Of a stretch of 64,000 bases of DNA, positions 56,693 through 64,000 are shown in pieces (positions within the stretch are counted from its first letter, which is position 1; every line of letters begins with the position of its first letter). The notes below the pieces were generated by a model. That model was given only the letters and a program-made list of their open reading frames with translations, ran no database searches and was not told the origin of the DNA. Source of the DNA: Verrucomicrobiales bacterium (GTDB lineage: Bacteria > Verrucomicrobiota > Verrucomicrobiia > Verrucomicrobiales > DEV007); assembly GCA_029213265.1 (NCBI GenBank), contig JARGNG010000010.1:88977-152976 (forward strand). The letters run 5' to 3'. The position numbers and the translations under genes were made by a program.

Positions 56693-58744
56693 CTACTTGC
56701 GCCCCTCCACATACTCCTGATCTGCGGCCGAAAAGATCTTCAAATCCAGCTTCCCCTTTTTCCCGTCCGCTTTTCTCTCGATCTCAATACTGCCTCCGGA
56801 AATCCCTACAAGGCGGCCTTCGATCTGCCGCTCCTTCCCTCCTACGGAATAGGTCCACATCCGCACGGGTTCGTCAGTGATCCGGCTCGGTTCCGGCATG
56901 GCCGCAGCGGGCGAACTCCCCGAAGCGGGTGTCGTGAACTGGATCGTTTCCTCATTCCAGATTCGACTGACTTCGTTGTTCACCAGAACCCGGAGGAAAT
57001 AGGTCGTGGATGGCTCCAGGTCCGAGAGGACCACCCGGTTCACGCCCGGCTGCACCTTTTTGATCTCCGCCATTTCCTGCCAGGAACTCTCGTTGATCGC
57101 CTGACTGAGAGAGGAATTCTTTTCCGTCCCATGAAGCTCTCTCGGCGCAAACGTCAGCGCGTCGACCGTGCCGTAGTAAATGGCTCCGTCCCTGAGGCCT
57201 TCGCCTCTCGTAATCGGAACATCAATCGTCGCGCTGGATGCTCCGACCCCGGAGACTGCGATGTCTCCCAACTCGACCGGAAGTCGAAACAGGTTGGAAG
57301 TGCTCTCGCTCGCAAGGAAGTAGGGAAGCTCACTTTGCTTCGCCGGAGGTTCAGGAGGCTCCGCGTGGTAGAGTCGGATTCCTCCGCAACCCATCGCAAA
57401 CTCCCCCTCCTCCGTGGTATACCACCGCTTGTTGACCGGTGGATCCCCACTGGAACCGGCTCCGCCCGGTTTGAAAACATCCATGGGAACCCACGAATCG
57501 TTCACAAAATACCAGCCACGACGACGCACTTCGCGATAGACATCCCCGGTTCGTTCGACCTGCGGAGGTCCGGGAACCTCGCAAAAGGAACCGATCTTCA
57601 GTTCTTCTTTTGATTTTCCCCCGTGCCACTTGTTTCCGGCACAGTAGAATTTCCAGGCCCCGGTCGGATGATCAAAATAGTAACCGTAGTAGGAGTCATA
57701 CAACTCTCCCGGCTCCACTCGCAATGCCTGAACGCACAGTTCCGGTCCATCGGGCATCGGCGTCCAGCCGCGAGCCTTCACCCCCGAACCCTCGTGACCA
57801 AAACCACTGAACTCCCCTTCCGGGGATCCGACTCCGAGCAGATGCGGCATTTGCTTCAAGTCGGCAGCGGCCTTGTCATTCCCCCACATCGAGAAATTGA
57901 ATTCCCCATTGCTTCGCTTCTCTGCGGTGAACGAAGTCCCGAAGTATCCAAAGGGAGTCGTCACGGGAGAATAGCTGGAAATGGGAGCCACGCTCCGGGT
58001 TGTCATGACGAGCAGGCGGGAATTCGAAGCCTTGCTCGATTCATACCCCCCGTGGGCTGCAGCAGGGCGCCATCGGACGCGAAGCAAATTCGCCCCTTCA
58101 AGAGCCGGTCCAAATGCCTCGATTCGATGCAACTTTCCGACGCCCCCACCCGGGTCCGCTATCTTTTTCGCCTGCAAAGTGAGTCGATACTCCCCCGGTT
58201 TTGAGACGGGAAAAACCACATCCCAGCTTTGCGGTTTATCAGCACTCGAAGCGCCTGCCTTCACCGTCTGAACTTGATCCCCCAACTGAAAAGCGATCTC
58301 CGATCCGGCCGCGCCCCCTTCCACTTCCAGATAGGTCTGAAAACGAACCGCTCCCGGATTTGCGATGTACACATACCACTGAATCGTCCCTTCAGTATTC
58401 GTCCAGTTTTCGAGATAGCCGTAGTTCGGAACGATCAACTCTTCATCGCCGACCTTGGGAAGATCGGACTCCCCTGCCGCGCGACAGGCCCCTTTGGAGA
58501 AAAATCCGTTGCTCGCCGTAAAGATGAGCTTCCCGTCTTTGGCGGGCTGCCCAAGGTAGGAGTATTTTCGCCCCTCTTCGTCTGTCCCTCCCGCGATCAG
58601 TGCAGGAGCCGTTTCCAATTGCCCGTTCCCGGATGGCGCGTCCTTCGGAACCTCCTGAGAGAAAGCGACTGCGGACCATCCCGCCAACGCGAGAAAGAAT
58701 GTGTTTCGGGACCAGTGCATCACATAGCGTCTCGAAAAAACCAT
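56693..58744 (-). CDS. Secreted DUF3472-like protein with FN3 and SHD1
   Basis: 683-residue protein with a signal peptide (NTFFLALAGWSAVAFS), start at 58744 or 58720. The middle part (~230-450) carries DUF3472-type blocks (FSMWGNDKAAADLKQM, GVGSPEGEFSGFGHEGSG, YDSYYGYYFDHPTGAWKFYCAG). Then a fibronectin-III-like region (ATIDVPITRG ... LSDLEPSTTYFLRVLVNNE) and a C-terminal SHD1-like domain (RMWTYSVGGKERQIEGRLVG, then GKLDLKIFSAADQEYV). SHD1 modules are common in exported proteins of Planctomycetes and Verrucomicrobia. Function unknown; probably binds carbohydrate or peptide at the surface. Confidence 0.75.
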   Translation of the reverse strand: MVFSRRYVMHWSRNTFFLALAGWSAVAFSQEVPKDAPSGNGQLETAPALIAGGTDEEGRKYSYLGQPAKDGKLIFTASNGFFSKGACRAAGESDLPKVGDEELIVPNYGYLENWTNTEGTIQWYVYIANPGAVRFQTYLEVEGGAAGSEIAFQLGDQVQTVKAGASSADKPQSWDVVFPVSKPGEYRLTLQAKKIADPGGGVGKLHRIEAFGPALEGANLLRVRWRPAAAHGGYESSKASNSRLLVMTTRSVAPISSYSPVTTPFGYFGTSFTAEKRSNGEFNFSMWGNDKAAADLKQMPHLLGVGSPEGEFSGFGHEGSGVKARGWTPMPDGPELCVQALRVEPGELYDSYYGYYFDHPTGAWKFYCAGNKWHGGKSKEELKIGSFCEVPGPPQVERTGDVYREVRRRGWYFVNDSWVPMDVFKPGGAGSSGDPPVNKRWYTTEEGEFAMGCGGIRLYHAEPPEPPAKQSELPYFLASESTSNLFRLPVELGDIAVSGVGASSATIDVPITRGEGLRDGAIYYGTVDALTFAPRELHGTEKNSSLSQAINESSWQEMAEIKKVQPGVNRVVLSDLEPSTTYFLRVLVNNEVSRIWNEETIQFTTPASGSSPAAAMPEPSRITDEPVRMWTYSVGGKERQIEGRLVGISGGSIEIERKADGKKGKLDLKIFSAADQEYVEGRK

Positions 58745-58803
58745 CCTCTTTCAATTCCCGTTTTAGCGGATTCCGTCATACAAAATCGGAAGCGGATCAT
58801 TGA

Positions 58804-59697
58804 TCATTCGCTCAGAAACTCCACCAACAGGTCAATTCGTTCCCGGTCATAGAAGGCGTCGCCGCCGTGCGCGCCGCCGTGAATCACCTCGAACTGAACG
58901 CGCGCTCCAATCCCAGCCTTCCCGTAGGCCCCTTCCAGTTCGTGAGACTGATTGATCGGGACCTGCGGATCCTGATCCCCATGAATCAGAAGAAGCGGTG
59001 GATCTCCCTTGTCGACATGATAGACAGGACTGGCAAGCTTCGCGAGATCGGGAACGTCCGCCGGTTGCGCACGAAGCAGGAGTTGCAGTGCCGGAATGCG
59101 AACCCCCAGCCCATGCGGAGTCGACTGATGGAGAATGGTGAGAAAATTTGTGGGCCCGTAGAAATCCATGATCGCAGAGACGTCCGAGCTTTCTCCATCG
59201 TGCTCGCCCACGTCTCCTTCCAGACCAGCATGTCCATTCGTAACGCCCACCAGCGAAGCGAGATGACCACCGGCGGAAGCTCCCGCGATCACAACCCGGT
59301 CAGCATCATATCCAAAACGAGCTCGATTTTCCTCTGCTCTCAAAAATCGAATCGCCGCTTTGATGTCGTGAACCTGAGCGGGGAATTCCTCCACCGGGCT
59401 GAGCCGGTAGTTGACGCTTGCGATGGCAAAGCCATGCTCTAACAATCCGCCAATCGGCATCCGTTCTTTCGATCCGGCCCGCCACGCCCCACCGTGCACC
59501 CAGACAACTAGCGGAGAATTTTTCGCTTTGTCAGGAAGATACAGATCAAGGAGAAGCGAGTGCTCGCCTGCCATTGCATACTCAATATCACGATGCGTTG
59601 GCTCGGCAGCCTGACTCAACAGGGTCAAGTGCGCGACCCAACAGGGTACAATCAAGAACCAAACCCTGTTGATTCGAATGGTGGGTAAAAATCTCAT
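58804..59697 (-). CDS. Secreted BD-FAE-like esterase
   Basis: 297-residue alpha/beta hydrolase with a signal sequence (VWFLIVPCWVAHLTLLSQA). Oxyanion motif HGGAW, nucleophile elbow GASAGG, Asp in LLIHGDQDPQVP and His in IHGGAHGGDAF form the serine-esterase site, as in the BD-FAE/carbohydrate-esterase or lipase-like families. It would cut an acyl ester such as an acetyl or feruloyl on a polysaccharide; the substrate is unknown. ATG at 59697. Confidence 0.85.
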   Translation of the reverse strand: MRFLPTIRINRVWFLIVPCWVAHLTLLSQAAEPTHRDIEYAMAGEHSLLLDLYLPDKAKNSPLVVWVHGGAWRAGSKERMPIGGLLEHGFAIASVNYRLSPVEEFPAQVHDIKAAIRFLRAEENRARFGYDADRVVIAGASAGGHLASLVGVTNGHAGLEGDVGEHDGESSDVSAIMDFYGPTNFLTILHQSTPHGLGVRIPALQLLLRAQPADVPDLAKLASPVYHVDKGDPPLLLIHGDQDPQVPINQSHELEGAYGKAGIGARVQFEVIHGGAHGGDAFYDRERIDLLVEFLSE

Positions 59698-59814
59698 TTC
59701 CGAGTCTCTTTTACCGAATCGATCAGCGCCACGAAAAGGCAATTCTCACGCCGAAAGCGGTAACATCGAAGTGATTGCCTCGTGAAGAGCAACTCCTTAT
59801 CCTCTGAGCTCCGA

Positions 59815-60408
59815 ATGCCCTATCCATAACCATTTCTTATCGCCCTCGTCGTCACGATCTCAGTCGCCTCCAGTTGGGCGGATCAATTTGTGCTTTTCGA
59901 CAGAACCTTCACCTTCGAAGAGAAAGACGCGGCCCCTGCCAAATCCCACCTTTTTGTCAAAGGTGACGAACTCGGCCGGGGCACGCCGACAGATTGGACC
60001 GCCCCGGTCGACTATCGCAATGGAACGGTTTATATCCGCATCGAAGTCCTGGAAAAACCGGACGGGGAAACGCCCACGACATGGAGCCTCTGCTACCTCC
60101 CCAACAGGGGGCGTGATAACAACTACGGCTGCACCAAAACGCCTTCCTACACCACTGAAGGAGTTTACGAGAAAGATGTGAAGATGACCGAATTCTGGGA
60201 GAACGATTCCATTATCTGGTCGGAAGGCATCAAGCAGATGTCTCTCGTTGTCAAACGGGCCAACGCCGGGGGAAAAGCTCACGCGCATCTTCAGCCGGAT
60301 TTGAAGGCATTTTTCCCCACCAGAATCCGCGTAACGATGGTGCAGGTAGCAAAAGGCTCCACCTACGATGCCTCCCGGGTTCCGGGACTTGGCGATAAGA
60401 AAAAGTAG
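59815..60408 (+). pseudogene. Signal-peptide protein gene with in-frame stop
   Basis: The frame from ATG 59815 reads M-P-Y-P-stop (TAA 59827-59829), then continues without a stop as PFLIALVVTISVASSWA-DQFVLFDR and on to the end at 60408. The part after the stop begins as a signal peptide with an SWA cleavage site, and the mature ~175 residues (FTFEEKDAAPAKSHLFVKG, TPTTWSLCYLPNRG, QPDLKAFFPTRI) look like an intact secreted protein of unknown function. The codon before the signal has no ATG/GTG/TTG start; the first is GTG 59890, inside the mature part. Either the gene is broken, or an unusual start is used, or the stop is a sequencing error. Confidence 0.55.
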
Positions 60409-60513
60409 GGCAAAGAGAGGTCGCGTTTCGTCCCTTTCCGCATGCGAATTGTATTGAGTAAAATCCGGATTTCCGTCATCCTCGCCTATCACAAAGCTGC
60501 AACTTCCTGCGCA

Positions 60514-63500
60514 ATGAAATTCCCCAAGCCTGAGGCAGCCCGATACGGGCTCCATTCAATCGTTACCTTGTTGATTCTGGGAGCAACACCCCTGTTTGCT
60601 CAAATCGATCTGGACATCGATAACAATGAACTATCCGACGTCTGGGAAATTCGCCATTTCGGATCGACCGGTCAGGACAGGAATGCCGATGAGGACGGCG
60701 ATGGCGAAAACAATGCCGCCGAAAGCGGTGCCAACACCGACCCCGAAGATCCGGCCAGTTTCCTTCGCGTTCTCGACCCGGATTCGATCGTCGATAGCAA
60801 TTCCGTCTCCTTTACCACGGTAACGGGGAAAAAATACCGCCTCGATGTCAGTGGCAATCTCGTGGACTGGACCAGCGTCGAAGAGTCGACAGGGACTGAC
60901 CTCGACCTTTTCGGCTCGGGGGGAATTCTCCACATCGATTTCAGTGACGGGGCCAATCCGAAAGTCAGTGGAGCTGTCACTCGTGAAGTCTGGCTACAGG
61001 CTCCCGCTCCCGGAACAAGTGACCTGAAGGCGTTTCTCAGTGGTGCCGGTGAGGCGGACGGACAGGAATGGCGGGCTTCGCTGAAAGGCCCTTCCAACTA
61101 CGCCGACAACTTCAGTGCGCGTTACGCCGGCTTTATCGTTCCCAAAGAATCCGGCGACTACACTTTCTACATTGCCGGGCGGGGCGTCTGTGAATTCCAT
61201 TTCAACTCCGGTGGTTCCGCACCGACTCCCACCCTCGCCGCCGAGATTGATTCCGAAGCCGAGGTAGCGAATATCCAGGAAGAGGAATGGGACCACGTTG
61301 CGGGACTCGGTGGACCAGACACGCAGAAGTCGCAGACATTTTCTCTCACCGCCGGCACCCGATACTTTTTCGAAATCTATCACGCCGATACCGTTGGCAA
61401 CGATCACATCGCGGTCGGTTGGGATACGCCCTCCTCGTCCGGAGTCGAAGTAGTTCCGGGAGACTGCCTTTGCCCCGAGGAAACTTTCGCCAGTTCCAAT
61501 GGCAGCGCTCTCTTCGACGGCGCGGGAACGAAATTTATTCGCGTCGCGGCCTACGGCAATGGAGATGCCGCGGTGCTGGATTCCGACGGGGATGGAATCG
61601 ACGATGCCACCGAGAATGAACTTCTCGGCTACGGCTTCAGTCCTTTCGCGTCCGCCAGTCCCGGTCACGGCGAAGGGAATGATGTGGATAAGCTGGCCTC
61701 GCTCCTGAGTTTCGACCCGGCCCTGGAAAACGAATTGATTTCCGTAGCCGCAGAGGACAGCGAAGCAATCGAACTGGAAAATCCCCCTCTGCTTCCGGGG
61801 AACATTGTCGATATCGGAAGCATGGGAAGCATGGGAAGCCAGAGTGGCCCTTCGCCGGATAAAATTCGATTTCGTGTAAAAAGAAACGGCGGCCTTTCTC
61901 CGGTCACCGTCTTCTACACCCTGGGGGGAGGAACTCTGGCCGAAGAAGTCAGCGCTACACCCGTCGTCGATTTTACCGCAAAAGAGGAAGGCGCATCCGC
62001 CGACGGTGTCATCACGATTCCAGCAGGAACCGCGGGGGTGAATGTGGAAATCACGGTCGCCAAAGACAATGTCCACGAGTATCCGGAAACCGTGAGCATT
62101 TCCCTCGACCCTCACACGGACTACGATATCGCGCCGGGGGCAGCCGTAGCCAAGGGCGAAATTTGCGACATGCCGGGCGACGTCAACTTCCTGTTTGTCG
62201 GAGCGTATCAGGAGGATTTCAATGCCAGTCCCGGAACGGGAAAAGCCAGTGGATCGGTGAGCGGTTATCTGAAAGGCGACAAGCGCACTTTCGTTCTCCG
62301 CAACGACAACTTCTCGAACCTGTCGACGCCGCAGAATGACACGCACTTTCACAAGGTTCTCCTGAGTGGCGGCAACCCTGTGGGAGGTCCGCCCATCCAC
62401 GACATTCTCAATCAGGCGGGCTCGGAGGCACTCCTCGGACACTACCTCACCTATGAATGGGATATCACGAACCAGAATCCCGTTTTGCCAACGGGAGGGG
62501 GCGCACCGTCCCGCCAGGTGATCATTGACTCACTTTTCAACCAGAACGGGGAGACGCAGATCTACGTCAACCTTCACACCGACGGCAATGCGGCCGGTGA
62601 AGTCATGGCGATGCTGGAGGTGGCTTCGGGTTCCACCGAAGAACCCGACCCTCCTGCAGACCCGGATCCACTCCCCCTTCTCAGCGGAGATGATCTGGAG
62701 AACGATATCATTCGATTTCTCAACCAGGCGACCTTTGGCGCTGCGTGGGAGGAAGTACAGGCGATCAAGTCTGCCATCGAAACGAAACGGGCAGGCAATG
62801 CCAACTACAGCCGAATCGAGGAATTCGAGCTTTGGATCGATGAGCAGTGCAAAGTCCAGCAAACCTACCTCGCCGACTATTTGCTCGCAGCCGACAACAT
62901 GGAGTGGAACCTGCGGGGCAAGTGGGATCCGTCGGAGTGGAACGATTGGGATACTAACCACGCGGGCGTCGACGTCCAGCCGATCATTACGAATTGGCCC
63001 TACATCGATCGCTCTCTCACCAATGGTCCGGCTCCCGGCATGCCCAACACGCACCCGCATTTCTGGGCAAACCAATGGTATCCCGTCAACCGTTACCCAA
63101 CCGATCGAGACTGGATCAACTGGATGGACGATGAGATGCCCAATGAAGGAAGCAAGACAGTTCGCAACCTCAGTCAGCCGGTGCAGAACAACCGCCGCCG
63201 GGGGCACTGGGCCCTGATGGTGAATGGGAAGGACCAGCTTCGTCAGAAGTTCGGCTATTCCATTCAGCAGTTGCTCGTGGTGGCAGAAACCCTGAATACC
63301 ATTCGCGCAAAGACACTCGGTGCCTCGAACTACCAGGACATGCTCAACTACTACGGTCTCCCGACTGATCGCAACGGCAATGGGCAGATCGATGCCAATG
63401 AGGAGACCTACTTCCGTGATCTTTTCGGCTACATCAACTGGAGCCCGGTCATGGGCAAATGGCTCTCGAGCATCAAAAACCGCGCTGCCTACGACAGCAA

Positions 63501-64000
63501 CGCGGACGGACTTGTCGATGTCTATCCAGATGAAAACCTCGCACGCGAGGATATGCAGCTTTTCTCGATCGGGTTGTTCAACCTCTGGCCGGATGGATCC
63601 CTCCAGTTGCAGACAGGAAGTGATCCTGAAGTTCCCCCGGGTTCGTCGGCCACCTACACCAACGACGACATTCAGGAGTTTGCCCGGGTTCTCACCGGGC
63701 AGAGTTTCAGCCGTTATGTAACGGACACGAGAAGCAACACGAGGATTTTCGCAAACCTGGGATTCCGCGAAGGCCCCTATCAATTTGGAATCGATGGAGC
63801 GGACAATGGAAACGTCTTCGACACCGACAACACCAATGGCGACAGCGACGCGAACGACGGCGACGATGGAATTCTTTACAACAATAACTTCACCGCCGGC
63901 GAAGGGGAGAACTACTACGGACACCAGTTCAACTATCCCATGCGAATGTTCGGCTCGTCCGGCAGCGGAGCGAGTAAGATTATCTACCACGACCTCGGGG
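60514..64000 (+). CDS. DUF1800 secreted multidomain protein, 5' part
   Basis: The frame is open from the ATG at 60514 to the end of the window (1162 codons), so the gene continues to the right. Order of parts: signal peptide (TLLILGATPLFAQ); acidic D/N-rich repeats; a PA14-type domain (~180-320; NFSARYAGFIVPKESGDYTFYIAG and HIAVGWDTP); a Calx-beta-like region (~430-540; FRVKRNGGLSPVTVFYTLGGGT and YPETVSISL); a CHRD-like domain (~560-700; ASGSVSGYL, IYVNLHTDGNAAGEV); then DUF1800 from NDIIRFLNQATFG at ~730. DUF1800 genes usually pair with a DUF1501 gene downstream. An exported or surface protein; function unknown. Confidence 0.88.
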   Translation, partial: MKFPKPEAARYGLHSIVTLLILGATPLFAQIDLDIDNNELSDVWEIRHFGSTGQDRNADEDGDGENNAAESGANTDPEDPASFLRVLDPDSIVDSNSVSFTTVTGKKYRLDVSGNLVDWTSVEESTGTDLDLFGSGGILHIDFSDGANPKVSGAVTREVWLQAPAPGTSDLKAFLSGAGEADGQEWRASLKGPSNYADNFSARYAGFIVPKESGDYTFYIAGRGVCEFHFNSGGSAPTPTLAAEIDSEAEVANIQEEEWDHVAGLGGPDTQKSQTFSLTAGTRYFFEIYHADTVGNDHIAVGWDTPSSSGVEVVPGDCLCPEETFASSNGSALFDGAGTKFIRVAAYGNGDAAVLDSDGDGIDDATENELLGYGFSPFASASPGHGEGNDVDKLASLLSFDPALENELISVAAEDSEAIELENPPLLPGNIVDIGSMGSMGSQSGPSPDKIRFRVKRNGGLSPVTVFYTLGGGTLAEEVSATPVVDFTAKEEGASADGVITIPAGTAGVNVEITVAKDNVHEYPETVSISLDPHTDYDIAPGAAVAKGEICDMPGDVNFLFVGAYQEDFNASPGTGKASGSVSGYLKGDKRTFVLRNDNFSNLSTPQNDTHFHKVLLSGGNPVGGPPIHDILNQAGSEALLGHYLTYEWDITNQNPVLPTGGGAPSRQVIIDSLFNQNGETQIYVNLHTDGNAAGEVMAMLEVASGSTEEPDPPADPDPLPLLSGDDLENDIIRFLNQATFGAAWEEVQAIKSAIETKRAGNANYSRIEEFELWIDEQCKVQQTYLADYLLAADNMEWNLRGKWDPSEWNDWDTNHAGVDVQPIITNWPYIDRSLTNGPAPGMPNTHPHFWANQWYPVNRYPTDRDWINWMDDEMPNEGSKTVRNLSQPVQNNRRRGHWALMVNGKDQLRQKFGYSIQQLLVVAETLNTIRAKTLGASNYQDMLNYYGLPTDRNGNGQIDANEETYFRDLFGYINWSPVMGKWLSSIKNRAAYDSNADGLVDVYPDENLAREDMQLFSIGLFNLWPDGSLQLQTGSDPEVPPGSSATYTNDDIQEFARVLTGQSFSRYVTDTRSNTRIFANLGFREGPYQFGIDGADNGNVFDTDNTNGDSDANDGDDGILYNNNFTAGEGENYYGHQFNYPMRMFGSSGSGASKIIYHDLG

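Noticed and set aside
59610..59675. CAACAGGG/CCCTGTTG inverted repeats
   Set aside because: They fall inside the N-terminal coding part of the esterase gene and are short, so probably chance.
61818..61844. Short GSMGSMGS tandem repeat in the DUF1800 protein
   Set aside because: A two-unit linker repeat, common in such proteins.
60994..62442. 482-codon open frame on the minus strand
   Set aside because: Antisense of the DUF1800 gene, which has a signal peptide and domain motifs on the plus strand.
62530..63990. 486-codon open frame on the minus strand
   Set aside because: Also antisense of the DUF1800 gene; the plus frame carries the DUF1800 motifs.

Overview
The window looks like a chromosomal segment of a Gram-negative member of the PVC superphylum, most likely a marine-type Verrucomicrobiota. 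No rRNA, tRNA, IS or CRISPR was seen, and the taxonomic call rests on gene content only. Supporting signs are secreted proteins with SHD1, DUF1800, PA14, CHRD and DUF3472-like modules; a ribonucleotide reductase small subunit that closely resembles the Chlamydia (class Ic) enzyme; LPS-heptose genes (gmhA, heptose kinase, msbA); and many genes whose starts lack a recognisable Shine-Dalgarno sequence.

Layout. 1-2.5 kb: the end of a DUF1015 gene, a DUF151 bifunctional-nuclease gene, a gamma-carbonic anhydrase, an HU protein and a YkgJ-type cysteine-cluster protein. 2.7-9.2 kb: a cell-shape and RNA block, mreB-mreC-mreD-mrdA followed by ribonuclease G. 9.4-16.1 kb: a secreted SH3-like protein, a Mn-type superoxide dismutase, then nrdB and nrdA. 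NrdB has Leu at the usual radical-Tyr position and Glu in place of the first Asp ligand, and nrdB is preceded by two NrdR-like boxes 31 bp apart. 16.2-22.4 kb: PrsW-like protease, a membrane protein, carB, a small secreted Cys-rich protein and a flavin-reductase-like protein.

22.5-32.5 kb: a dynamin-like GTPase, then an envelope-polysaccharide block (gmhA, heptose kinase, a NusG/RfaH paralog, an MsbA-type ABC exporter, and an operon of AMP-dependent acyl ligase, GNAT-like protein and glycosyltransferase). 32.6-36.1 kb: PfkB kinase, alpha/beta hydrolase, Dabb protein and metX, with two copies of a ~95-bp interspersed repeat. 36.3-48.1 kb: a secreted FAD oxidoreductase, pth, rpsF, a large SNF2 helicase, a cyclic-nucleotide-binding protein, an ammonium transporter with a candidate sigma-54 promoter, a TPR protein and a SurA/PpiD-like periplasmic chaperone. 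48.3-64 kb: accessory carbohydrate or sugar-acid metabolism and secreted proteins: a lipoprotein hydrolase, a sialidase-fold (BNR) enzyme, HpcH/HpaI aldolase, RraA-like protein, amidohydrolase, Gfo/Idh/MocA dehydrogenase, SDR, a DUF3472-FN3-SHD1 protein, a BD-FAE-like esterase, a signal-peptide gene with an in-frame stop, and the first ~1160 codons of a DUF1800 protein running off the right edge.

The observations most worth following are the Leu-site class Ic ribonucleotide reductase with its NrdR boxes, the sigma-54-like site before amtB, the RfaH-like factor beside the heptose and export genes, and the uncharacterised catabolic set at 50-57 kb. I did not find a clearly novel defence or mobile system.
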